Below are positions 6,404 to 13,919 of a stretch of 21,450 nt of DNA, piece by piece. Numbering within the stretch: position 1 is the stretch's first letter; the number at the start of each line of letters is the position of its first letter. Source of the DNA: Anaerolineae bacterium (GTDB lineage: Bacteria; Chloroflexota; Anaerolineae; B4-G1; SLSP01). The notes below the pieces were generated by a model. It searched no databases, had not been told where the DNA came from, and saw nothing but the letters and a program-made list of their open reading frames with translations. Made by a program: the position numbers and the translations under genes. The stretch is taken from positions 2,036-23,485 of the forward strand of contig JAGPHL010000008.1 in the NCBI GenBank assembly GCA_018055515.1. Direction: 5' to 3'.

Positions 6404-8329
6404 TCAAGGAGCGGGCCAATCGTAGATCAGCGCCAGCAAGCGTTGATCGGGAGCCCGCAGCTCGTGCACGACGCCGCCGGGATAGCGCGCTTGCAGGGCC
6501 GTGAATTCCCCCGCGCGCTCCGGTACCAGAATGAAGCGCGCCGGCGCGACCACTTCCGGAATCTCGTTGGGCAACACATCCATGCCGGGCTGATCGCGCA
6601 GCAGAAACGCCAGCGTCCCAAAATCCCAATAAAGGAACGGGGCGCCGAAGAAGTACGTCATGCCGGCCGCCGGATGCGCCGTGCCATAGTGAGCGACCTC
6701 CGTCGCTACCCAGGCGGTGGGATTGCCGTAGGTGCGGCGAGGGGTGTACACGCCAAAGTAAAAGCCCAGGTTGGCCAGCGCCATGATGGCCAGCGTCAGC
6801 CCCATGGCGCGCGACAGCCAGGCCGCCTTCCGCCGCGGGGGCGCCGGCAACGCCGTGAAAATCGCCTCCACGCCCCAACCCACGCCCAGCGCGACCGCCG
6901 GCACCAGCAGCAGGCCGCGCTGGCTGCTGGGTGGATTTTCCGTCATCACCCAGGCCAGCACCAACGTGGACCAAAACCACAACAGTGTCAGGCCCCGCGC
7001 CGGCCAGCGCGCCCGCAACAACGCCGCGACCATCCCCACCAGCAACAGCGTGCCGGAAATGAAATCGAGCAGCGGCGCCTGGGGATAATACCAGAAAGTG
7101 GGATCGGGCGTCAAATGGAACGCTGTGGCCGCTTTCCAGAACTGCTGGCCCAACAACGCGAGCGCGCTGCGCCCCGTCAACGCCATCTCCCGCGTCAGCC
7201 ATCCCGAGGCAAAGATGCTGACAGAATTGGCGCGCGCGGTCAAATCCCCCGGATGCGCCGCATACCAGACCGCCAACGGCGCAGTCATGGTCAGCCATCC
7301 CAGAGCCAACAACGCCAGCCCGCGGCGATGGCGCGCCCAAAAACGCGGCTCGACAAGCAGCCGCCAGACGAGGAACAATCCTACCATCCCCGTGACCCAG
7401 CGCGCGCCGAAGTACGTATACCAGCCCAGCCCCGCCGCGAGGCCCGCCCAGCCCCACGCCGCCGGGGTCTCGTCCTCCGCGCTGCCGTACAGCGCGCGCC
7501 ACAGTTGCCAGAAGGTAAGGGTCGCGATCAGCGGATCAAAAATCTGGTTCGACGCGAGGCGACTGAAATGCAGGTGATAGGCGGAAAACGCGACGACGAG
7601 CGCCGCCACCCACCCCACCCGGCGTCCGCCCATCTCACGCGCCAGGAGGAAAGTCGTGAGCACGGTCAGCGTCCCCACGAGCGCCGAAAGTGCCCGCGCG
7701 CCCGCCATCCCCGCGCCGAAAAGCCGCATCGCCGCGCCGTAGAGCAGAAACGAGAGCGTCGGCACCGAATACCAGCTCGTGGCAAAGGGATTTCCCAGGG
7801 GACGTTCCACCAGCTGCAGGCTCAGGAGCGCCTGCGTCCCCTCATCGCCGCCGAAATTCGCCGGGACGCGCCCCAACGCTACCCCACGCACCAGCAGCGC
7901 CGCTATCAGCAGGAGGCTCAAAGCCAGCGCTTCCTGGCGTCCCAGACGCGCCAGGGTGGAAGGTGCCCCGACGCGCGCGGGCAATGTCGCGGCGAAAATG
8001 CTCAGCGCCAACAGCCACAGGCCCAACACCGCGGTGAAATCAGACTCAGGGGCCTTGCGGCGAGCCAGCACGCCCACCAGCAGCGCCAATCCCAGGGCGA
8101 CGCCCCGCCACACTCCCTTGCGTCGCGCGGCAAACCACTCAGCAAGGGGCACGGGCGCGGGAACGACGGGTTTGGGCGCAGGCGGATAGAAAACGCGGCA
8201 GAGGGTCACACCAAGGATCAACAGGCCCAGGCCGAGGCACAGCCCGGCGTCCCACACGTACACGCCCAGGTTCAGCAGGTAAACGCCTGCGAGCAACAAC
8301 ACCAGCCCGGCCAAAAATCCCTTGCGCAT
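6404..8329 (-). CDS. GT39-type polytopic membrane glycosyltransferase
   Basis: A 641-residue integral membrane protein of the ArnT/PMT-like GT39 group, which transfers a sugar from a polyprenyl-phosphate donor on the outer side of the membrane. About ten or more hydrophobic helices are visible. The first outer loop holds the acidic motif NFGGDEGTQ (about residues 160-168), where the catalytic aspartate lies in this fold, followed by PLGNPFATSWYSVPTLSFLLYG. A second landmark is FSAYHLHFSRLASNQ (about 249-263). The ATG at 8329 is preferred over a TTG one codon earlier. It starts 18 bases after the response-regulator stop codon and is probably co-transcribed with it. The acceptor (protein, lipid or polysaccharide) cannot be told from sequence. 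Confidence 0.85.
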   Translation of the reverse strand: MRKGFLAGLVLLLAGVYLLNLGVYVWDAGLCLGLGLLILGVTLCRVFYPPAPKPVVPAPVPLAEWFAARRKGVWRGVALGLALLVGVLARRKAPESDFTAVLGLWLLALSIFAATLPARVGAPSTLARLGRQEALALSLLLIAALLVRGVALGRVPANFGGDEGTQALLSLQLVERPLGNPFATSWYSVPTLSFLLYGAAMRLFGAGMAGARALSALVGTLTVLTTFLLAREMGGRRVGWVAALVVAFSAYHLHFSRLASNQIFDPLIATLTFWQLWRALYGSAEDETPAAWGWAGLAAGLGWYTYFGARWVTGMVGLFLVWRLLVEPRFWARHRRGLALLALGWLTMTAPLAVWYAAHPGDLTARANSVSIFASGWLTREMALTGRSALALLGQQFWKAATAFHLTPDPTFWYYPQAPLLDFISGTLLLVGMVAALLRARWPARGLTLLWFWSTLVLAWVMTENPPSSQRGLLLVPAVALGVGWGVEAIFTALPAPPRRKAAWLSRAMGLTLAIMALANLGFYFGVYTPRRTYGNPTAWVATEVAHYGTAHPAAGMTYFFGAPFLYWDFGTLAFLLRDQPGMDVLPNEIPEVVAPARFILVPERAGEFTALQARYPGGVVHELRAPDQRLLALIYDWPAP

Positions 8330-8350
8330 CAAGCCGCCACGGGTCAGCGC

Positions 8351-9214
8351 TCACACAGCGCAGAGGCCCGCAATTTCCTCAACGGCGCCCCTGGCGCGAT
8401 GACGCAACAGGCCCAAGGCCGGGTTGCCACGGATAGCAACCGCCAGGATCATCCAGGCGTTGACGCTGAGCGCGTAAAGCATGTAATCGCCGCCGGCGAT
8501 GCTCTGCTCGAAGCGCAGCTGCTCGCGGCCCAGAATCCGCGCCACCTGCGCCGAGGTGACCCAGCCTTGTATGACGGCCTGCGCCATCGCCTCGGCGTCG
8601 GCCTTGCTCAACATGCCCACCCAGGTCGCCATCTCGTCATCCACCGTCAGCACCACCGCATCGGCGCCCACCTCCTGGGCCAGGCCGTTCATCACACGCT
8701 CTAACGCCCGGCGATGACGGGTCACCTGCGCTTTCAGCTCGATGACCGTCGCGTCCTGCACCGGGGGCTTCGAGGAAGGCGCAGGCGCGGGGGAGGCTTC
8801 GGGAGCGGAAGGCGGCGGCGATGTCTCCTCAGTGAGCTTGATGTCCAGCGGGACGAGCGGCGCACGCAAAGCCGCTCCAATGCGCTCCGGCAGCTCCGGC
8901 AGGAAAAAGGGCTTCGGCAAAATGCCCTGGATCGCCAGCGAGGTCGCCACCTCCGGCGCGAGCGACTCGCCCATCAAGGGAATCAGCATCAGGCGCAGGG
9001 TCGGATGCAGCTCCCGCAGCTGCTGGCCTAACGCGACGGCCCCCGGCTCATCCAACGCCATATCGAGCAGGGCCAGGTCGAGGGTACCGGCGCGGGCCTG
9101 GTCCAGCGACTCGGCGCACGTGGAGGCTCCCACGACCTCGTATCCCTGTCGGCGCAGTTCTTCTTGAAGCAAAGTCGCAAAAGCCATGTTCGGGTCCGCT
9201 ACCAGGACGCGCAT
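8351..9214 (-). CDS. Response regulator with roadblock/LC7-like C-terminal domain
   Basis: A 287-residue cytoplasmic protein. Residues 1-120 form a receiver domain: D7 in the acidic pocket, the phospho-acceptor D51 (LALLDMAL) and the lysine K101 (LPKPFF). The usual Thr/Ser after the fourth strand is not obvious (MLIPLMGES), so the switch may be atypical. A proline- and alanine-rich linker (about 125-160) leads to a C-terminal alpha/beta domain (about 165-287) that resembles roadblock/LC7 proteins of the MglB type, ending in LRHRARGAVEEIAGL. No DNA-binding domain is present, so the output is probably protein-protein, for example on a small GTPase. GAGGAGGGCAT-ATG gives a strong start. No histidine kinase is nearby. 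The gene is followed by the GT39 protein. Confidence 0.85.
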   Translation of the reverse strand: MRVLVADPNMAFATLLQEELRRQGYEVVGASTCAESLDQARAGTLDLALLDMALDEPGAVALGQQLRELHPTLRLMLIPLMGESLAPEVATSLAIQGILPKPFFLPELPERIGAALRAPLVPLDIKLTEETSPPPSAPEASPAPAPSSKPPVQDATVIELKAQVTRHRRALERVMNGLAQEVGADAVVLTVDDEMATWVGMLSKADAEAMAQAVIQGWVTSAQVARILGREQLRFEQSIAGGDYMLYALSVNAWMILAVAIRGNPALGLLRHRARGAVEEIAGLCAV

Positions 9215-9228
9215 ATGCCCTCCTCAGC

Positions 9229-9306
9229 AAATAGAGATCAGTGAGCCATGAGAAGAGAGCCGTCACAGTCGCTGCTCACTGCCCACAACTCACGATTCAC
9301 ATTTTC
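9229..9306 (-). repeat. Leader element copy A with heptanucleotide units
   Basis: On the minus strand this begins GAAAAT, continues with four 7-base units of the form GTGRRYN (from 9300 down to 9273) and ends in GGCTCAC followed by TGATCTCTATTT, just before the ribosome site of the response regulator. CAGTGAGC (9239-9246) and GCTCACTG (9274-9281) form an 8-bp inverted repeat. Over 51 bases (9229-9279) it is 43/51 identical to 15754-15804 in the same orientation relative to the downstream gene. Confidence 0.7.
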
Positions 9307-9320
9307 ATTTGTAGAGAACC

Positions 9321-9348
9321 ATTGTACCGATTTGAAGAGAAAATGCAA
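9321..9348 (-). promoter_or_regulatory. Candidate promoter of the response regulator operon
   Basis: On the minus strand TTGCAT (9348-9343), a 16-base spacer and TACAAT (9326-9321). The leader of about 100 bases would contain the whole heptad element. The -35 is weak. Confidence 0.45.
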
Positions 9349-9422
9349 ATAGCGGCCTCCCTGTTCAATGGTAAAATGAAGCTGCATTCATTCGTGGACC
9401 GTCTTCTGTAAAGGTCATGACG

Positions 9423-11489
9423 ATGAGAAAATCACACCTGTTGCGCTTTAGCCTCAGCCTGCTGCTGAGCAGTTTGCTGTTGACCCAGACCGGCAGCGCA
9501 GCGCCCCTTTCTCCTCTGCCACCAGTGCATGAAGCCGACGGCTCCCTCGGTCTCTGCTACGCCTTCTACGATGACCCGTGGATGCAGCTGGCCGCTAACG
9601 CCGGCGCACGCTGGGATCGCTTCGACTTCCGCTGGAACGCCACCGAAGTCTCGTCCGGCTATTACGAGTTCTCCGGACACGAGGCCATCCTCAACCGTTA
9701 CGCCGCCCTCGGCATCCCCATGAACATTGTTGGCATCCTGGGGTCGCCCGCTGTGTGGGCCGCGGACTGCCCGGCCGTCATCCAGCGCGCCCCACAGCCG
9801 CTGCTCATGGGACATCCCCGCAACGATCCCGTAGGCTGGCGCCCCTGCCCGCCTAAGGAATTGAAACGCGCCTGGGACGATCCAGAAAACCTGTGGGCGC
9901 GGTATGTGGAGACGGTCGTCGGCCATTTCAAGGGCAGGGTGGACGTCTGGGAGATCTGGAATGAACCCGATCTTACCGGCTTCTGGCTCGGCACACCCGA
10001 GGAATACGCCCAGCTGCTCAAGGTGGGCTATCTGGCAGCCAAACACGCCAATCCCGATGCCACCGTCCTCTTCGGCGGATTGGCGTATTGGGGCAATCCC
10101 ACCTTCTACCAGCAGGTTCTCGATCTGCTGGCTGCCGATCCCCAGGCAGCCGCTTACAACGCCTACTTCGATGTGATGTCCCTTCACCTTTACTCGAATG
10201 TTTACCAGGCCCACGACATCGCAGCCCAGGTAAAAGCTGCCGTTGATGCAACCGTCGGGCCACATCCGCTGTGGCTGACCGAAACCGGCGTGCCCATTTG
10301 GGACGAAGATCAACCCACCACTCCCTGGCCTCCCTTCTACAGTGCCACCGCCGCCGAAGCCGCCGCCTATGTCATCGAGACCTACGCCAACGCACGCGCC
10401 ACCGGGGTAGAGCGCCTCTTCATCTTCCGCCTGCACGATGATTATGGCGGCATGGGTGAGCGTTACGGCATCACCCGCGATGATCACTCGCTCCGCCCCG
10501 CCTACATCGCCTATCAAGTCGCCGCTCGCTACCTGCGCGACGCCGAAGAAGTCATCGGCCCTTTTCGCGGCCCCCTCCATCGCGTGAGCTTCCTCAGCGC
10601 GGCGCACGGGCGCACCGATGTCGTCTGGAACCCCGCGCCAGTCGTCCGCACGTTGCAGCAGCCGGCCTTCAGCGCCAGCCTCACCCTCATCACCCATGAG
10701 GGCCTCACCACAACGTTAGTAGCGGAGGCCGGCACTTACCGGATTTCGCTGGCGCCGGCAACCGCCAATCAGAACCCAGAAGGATCATACATGATTGGCG
10801 GCCCGCCCGTGCTGCTGGCTTACGGCGATCTGGGGGACACCCAACCGCCAGTCTCGGCCCTCCACGCGCTGCCCGCAAACACTCTGGCAGGCACGCTGAG
10901 CCTCACCTGGGAAGCGGCCGATACCCAAACCGGCTACTGGTACACCGAGATCCAGGCCGCGCGCAACAGCGATGGCCCCTGGGACGACCTCGCCGGGCCG
11001 CTGCAGACCGTCGGGCGCTTCAGCTTCGACGCCACGGACATCACCCAAGACGGCGTCTGGTATTTCCGGGCGCGTGCGCGCGATCAGGCAGGCAATTGGG
11101 AGGCGTGGCCTACGACGGCGGAAATCTCTACGACGCTGTACAGCACCCAACCGGTACGACTGGTAACGGTGACGATCTCCGCATTCAGCGACGCCGACGG
11201 CGATGGAACACAAGACCCTGCAGAGTCCACTCTCGACGGTGTCAGCTTCCTCTGGCGCGACGCGACCGGCGCAGAAGTTGATCGGGGAAACGGCGGCGTC
11301 TGGGAAGCCACCCATGAGGTCCCCCTCGGCAGCTATGAAATCCTTGTACTGCACCCGGCGTATCTGACCGCGCGCCGCCCCTTCACCGTCGGGACGGCGC
11401 TCGAACCATTCTACCTCGAACAGCATGTGGGGCTCCTCCTAGTGCGCGGGCAGAGCTTCCTGCCGCTGGTGTTGAAACAGCACCCATGA
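9423..11489 (+). CDS. Secreted clan GH-A glycoside hydrolase with C-terminal Ig-like modules
   Basis: A 688-residue exported protein. Residues 1-27 are a signal peptide (basic start, leucine-rich core, SAA). Residues about 38-370 form a TIM barrel of the GH39/GH5-like clan GH-A: E181 in VWEIWNEPD is the expected acid/base and E287 in LWLTETGVP the expected nucleophile. After a linker (about 370-455), an Ig/fibronectin-like module (about 458-570, with WYFRARARDQAGNWEAWP) and a module opening with the calcium-binding-like loop DADGDGTQDPAE (about 590-602) follow. The protein ends in FLPLVLKQHP. The ATG at 9423 is preferred because AAGG lies 8 bases upstream; the ATG at 9417 is too close. It overlaps the TPR gene by ATGA. 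The sugar substrate is not known. Confidence 0.82.
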   Translation: MRKSHLLRFSLSLLLSSLLLTQTGSAAPLSPLPPVHEADGSLGLCYAFYDDPWMQLAANAGARWDRFDFRWNATEVSSGYYEFSGHEAILNRYAALGIPMNIVGILGSPAVWAADCPAVIQRAPQPLLMGHPRNDPVGWRPCPPKELKRAWDDPENLWARYVETVVGHFKGRVDVWEIWNEPDLTGFWLGTPEEYAQLLKVGYLAAKHANPDATVLFGGLAYWGNPTFYQQVLDLLAADPQAAAYNAYFDVMSLHLYSNVYQAHDIAAQVKAAVDATVGPHPLWLTETGVPIWDEDQPTTPWPPFYSATAAEAAAYVIETYANARATGVERLFIFRLHDDYGGMGERYGITRDDHSLRPAYIAYQVAARYLRDAEEVIGPFRGPLHRVSFLSAAHGRTDVVWNPAPVVRTLQQPAFSASLTLITHEGLTTTLVAEAGTYRISLAPATANQNPEGSYMIGGPPVLLAYGDLGDTQPPVSALHALPANTLAGTLSLTWEAADTQTGYWYTEIQAARNSDGPWDDLAGPLQTVGRFSFDATDITQDGVWYFRARARDQAGNWEAWPTTAEISTTLYSTQPVRLVTVTISAFSDADGDGTQDPAESTLDGVSFLWRDATGAEVDRGNGGVWEATHEVPLGSYEILVLHPAYLTARRPFTVGTALEPFYLEQHVGLLLVRGQSFLPLVLKQHP

Positions 11490-12811
11490 CCCCCATCCTG
11501 CTGCGGCTCGGCGTGTGGGGCGGCGCGATCCTGGCACTGCTGGCGCTGCTCGTCATCGCTGGCTCCGCGCCAGAACAGCCCGGCCTTGCCAGCGTGCGGC
11601 AAGCGGAGGCGCGTTTCGCCGCCGCCGAGTTCACCGCCGCCGAGGCCGCCTTCCAGGCCGCCGAGGCCCACTTGACGCCCAACACTTATCCCCGGCAGCG
11701 GCGCGCGGCGCTGTACCTGCGCTGGAATCGTCCCGCCGAAGGGCTAGCCCTGCTGGAATCCCTGCCCGACGCCGACCCGCTGCTGCGCCTGGAATTGCTC
11801 GCGGCGACGGAGGATTGGGCAACGCTCGAAACTGTCGCGCGGCAGTACCTGGAGCTCGCGCCCGACGCGAGCCAGGCTCACGCCGGGTTGACCCGCGCCC
11901 TGTTGCAGCAGCGCCGCTGCGCCGAGGCCGAGATCGCCGCCGACGCCTGGGCCGGCCTCGCTCCCGACACCGAGGCCGCGCTGACCGCCGCCACGCTGCA
12001 CTTCATCCATCAGCGCGAGGCGGCAGACGCCGGGCTGTGCACGCTGGATGAAGAAATGTGCCGGATCGCGCGTGCTTGCCCCGCGTCGGGACTTTGCGCC
12101 CGGCAGCTGGGCGAGGCGCTCCTGCGCCGCCAACAGCCCGCGCTCGCCGCCTGTAGTCTCTCCCGCGCCGTCGCCGACGTCCCGCAGGACGCTCGCGCGC
12201 AGGCCTGGTTGGGGGCAGCGTTGGAGCAGCTGGGGGACACGACAGCTGCGCTGAGCCACTATCAACAGACCACGGAGCTCGCGCCCGACGACCCGCTCGG
12301 CTGGCTGCTGCTGGGAATGGCGCGCCTCAAACTCCAGGAGACGGAGACCGCGCGGGAAGCGCTGTTGCGCGCGCAAGCCCTCGATCCACAAAACCCCGCG
12401 CCATGCCTGGCGGTCGCGGCGGCCCTCGCGGCAGAGGGCGCCTATGGCGGGGTGCCCACGTGGACCGCCGCCGCGCTCGAACGCGCGCCTGCCGACGTGA
12501 GCCTCTGGAAGGCCGTCGCGCGCTTCTACCTCGCCCGCAACCTGACGCTGGAAGGCGAGCCGCTCCATGCGGCTGAGGGCGCCGTCCAACTCGCGCCCCA
12601 GGACGCGGAAGCGTGGACTCTTCTGGGTTGGGCGCGCTTCAACGCTGGGGACTACACCGCCGCGAGGGAGGCCCTGGAGACCGCCCTCCAGTATGACGCG
12701 CAGTCGGCAGAGGCCTATCATTTCCTGGGACTGACCCTGCGCGCCCTCAACTATCACGCCGGGGCCGACGCCGCCTTCACCCGCGCGGCCGACCTTGGCT
12801 ACCGTCAGTGA
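11486..12811 (+). CDS. Membrane-anchored TPR protein
   Basis: A 441-residue protein with one N-terminal membrane helix (about residues 8-26) and an alanine/leucine-rich helical body of tetratricopeptide repeats. The clearest repeats are at about 220-300 (AQAWLGAALEQLGDTTAALSHYQ, LGWLLLGMARLKLQETETAREAL) and 365-435 (AEAWTLLGWARFNAGDYTAAREAL, AEAYHFLGLTLRALNYHAGADAAF). Four to six cysteines cluster near residues 179-205, possibly forming disulphides if the domain is outside the cell. The ATG overlaps the glycosidase stop codon, so the two are translationally coupled. TPR proteins bind partners rather than catalyse; a scaffold role in extracellular polysaccharide processing is inferred only from this pairing. 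Confidence 0.85.
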   Translation: MTPILLRLGVWGGAILALLALLVIAGSAPEQPGLASVRQAEARFAAAEFTAAEAAFQAAEAHLTPNTYPRQRRAALYLRWNRPAEGLALLESLPDADPLLRLELLAATEDWATLETVARQYLELAPDASQAHAGLTRALLQQRRCAEAEIAADAWAGLAPDTEAALTAATLHFIHQREAADAGLCTLDEEMCRIARACPASGLCARQLGEALLRRQQPALAACSLSRAVADVPQDARAQAWLGAALEQLGDTTAALSHYQQTTELAPDDPLGWLLLGMARLKLQETETAREALLRAQALDPQNPAPCLAVAAALAAEGAYGGVPTWTAAALERAPADVSLWKAVARFYLARNLTLEGEPLHAAEGAVQLAPQDAEAWTLLGWARFNAGDYTAAREALETALQYDAQSAEAYHFLGLTLRALNYHAGADAAFTRAADLGYRQ

Positions 12812-12817
12812 GCCTCC

Positions 12818-13432
12818 TCAGGGGTCCCGGCGCGCTTCGCGGTAGACGTAGAAGATCCGCTGCAAGACGGTAAACCACGACAGCACCGCCAGCAAAATCA
12901 ACACGGGACGAATCCAATTGAAGATCAGGCCGACGCCCAGCAGGAGAACGCGCTCGACGCGGGTGAGCAACCCCGTCTTGCAAGTGTAGCCCACCCCCTC
13001 AGCCCGCGCGCGCGTATAGCTCACCAGCTGGGAACCCAACAACGTGGCGAAAATCAAATACACTTCCAGGGCCGAACCGCGCGGATACAACGCGACGAGC
13101 AGCCCACACATCAAAGCCCCCTCGGAAATGCGATCGAGGGTAGAATCGAGGAAGGCGCCAAAGCGACTGCGCTCCCCCCCCACCCGCGCCAGGGCCCCGT
13201 CCAACGCATCCAACGAAGAGGCCAGCAGCAGCAACACGCCGCCAAGTCGCGTGTAGCCCAATCCCACCACCACGCTCACCCCCACCGTCAATCCCAGTCC
13301 CAGCAATGTGATGGTATTCGGGTGAAAACCCCAGCGGTGCAACACCCGGGCGATGGGATAGGTGATGACCGACGCCTTCATCCGCGCCCAATCCGTCAAC
13401 GATTCAAAGCGTTCTGCTTCTGTCTGACTCAT
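12818..13432 (-). CDS. CDP-alcohol phosphatidyltransferase family protein
   Basis: A 204-residue integral membrane enzyme that moves a CDP-linked phospholipid moiety to an alcohol such as glycerol phosphate or inositol phosphate. The full family signature D(x2)DG(x2)AR(x8)G(x3)D(x3)D is present with D75, D78, D96 and D100 as the metal-binding and catalytic residues. About six membrane helices are seen. The ATG overlaps the stop codon of the ArsR-type gene as ATGA, so the two are co-translated. Its 3' end is only 6 bases from the convergent TPR gene. The acceptor is unresolved; the sequence pattern would suit a phosphatidylglycerophosphate or phosphatidylinositol-phosphate synthase. Confidence 0.9.
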   Translation of the reverse strand: MSQTEAERFESLTDWARMKASVITYPIARVLHRWGFHPNTITLLGLGLTVGVSVVVGLGYTRLGGVLLLLASSLDALDGALARVGGERSRFGAFLDSTLDRISEGALMCGLLVALYPRGSALEVYLIFATLLGSQLVSYTRARAEGVGYTCKTGLLTRVERVLLLGVGLIFNWIRPVLILLAVLSWFTVLQRIFYVYREARRDP

Positions 13433-13794
13433 GCCTCGACCTCTTCAGGTAAAATTGACGCCGCCTGCGAGGGCGTGTCAGCGAACGAAAACCCCACCAA
13501 CGCCTCCAAATCTGCCCGCAGCTCCCGAAAGCGCTCCGGCACCAACCGATACAGCACCTCGCGCCCCACGCGCTGCGACTCCACAAAACCCGCCAGCCGC
13601 AGCTCCTTGAGGTGCCAGGAGAGCAAGGGCTGACTGATACGCAGCGCCGCGCCCAAATCGGCGACATTGGATTCTCCCGCAGCCAGCGCGGCCAGAATCC
13701 GCAGGCGCACAACCGCTCGCAGCGCCTGGAAATCCTGGGAAAGCCGCCGCACTGTCGGCGCCATGTCACCTGCGGCTGAAGGACGAACTGTCAT
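13429..13794 (-). CDS. ArsR-family winged-helix transcriptional regulator
   Basis: A 121-residue DNA-binding protein. Residues about 18-95 form a winged helix: the recognition region is SNVADLGAALRISQPLLSWHLKELRLAGFVESQRVGREVLYRL, matching the ArsR/HTH_5 pattern (quoted by position 42-84). There is no ELCVCDL-type cysteine metal site in helix 3 (the place reads ESNVADLG), so it probably does not sense arsenic or cadmium by that site. AAGGAT lies upstream of the ATG at 13794. It is the first gene of a unit with the phosphatidyltransferase, is divergent from mutL, and likely binds its own promoter, where dyads are visible. Confidence 0.88.
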   Translation of the reverse strand: MTVRPSAAGDMAPTVRRLSQDFQALRAVVRLRILAALAAGESNVADLGAALRISQPLLSWHLKELRLAGFVESQRVGREVLYRLVPERFRELRADLEALVGFSFADTPSQAASILPEEVEA

Positions 13795-13831
13795 ATATAA
13801 ACCATCCTTTGATAAAGAAGCATTTATATGA
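13791..13831. promoter_or_regulatory. AT-rich inverted repeat at the ArsR gene start
   Basis: TCATATATAAA (13791-13801) and TTTATATGA (13823-13831) form an imperfect inverted repeat that spans from the predicted transcription start to the ArsR start codon. It is a candidate operator or leader structure. Confidence 0.4.
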
Positions 13832-13859
13832 ATTCTATGCAGAAAGGCATTTCTGTCAA
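13832..13859 (-). promoter_or_regulatory. Promoter of the ArsR-phosphatidyltransferase unit with a dyad in the spacer
   Basis: On the minus strand TTGACA (13859-13854), 16 bases and TAGAAT (13837-13832): 6/6 and 5/6 consensus matches. Inside it the dyad CAGAAA-N4-TTTCTG (13840-13855) occupies the spacer, where a bound repressor would block RNA polymerase. This is the best candidate site for self-repression by the ArsR protein. Confidence 0.65.
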
Positions 13860-13872
13860 CTGCGCCTTAGCC

Positions 13873-13901
13873 TTGCAGTTTTTGAGGGGTGAGACTACAA
13901 T
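13873..13901 (+). promoter_or_regulatory. Promoter of mutL
   Basis: TTGCAG (13873-13878), a 17-base spacer and TACAAT (13896-13901) lie just before the strong ribosome site GGAGG and the mutL ATG at 13920. The leader would be only about 12 bases. Confidence 0.5.
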
Positions 13902-13919
13902 GAAGGTGCAGGAGGATCC

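Noticed and set aside
6443..8704. A 753-codon open frame on the plus strand opposite the GT39 gene and the response regulator
   Set aside because: Its translation is rich in Arg, Gln, His and Pro with no motif. It is the antisense shadow of two well-supported GC-rich genes and has no ribosome site.
9360..9395. TAAAAT as a -10 for the glycosidase
   Set aside because: No -35 hexamer at 16-18 bases matches; left unannotated although a promoter must exist nearby.
9432..10697. A 421-codon minus-strand frame opposite the glycosidase
   Set aside because: Gly/Val-rich antisense shadow; the plus-strand glycosidase has a signal peptide and both catalytic glutamates.
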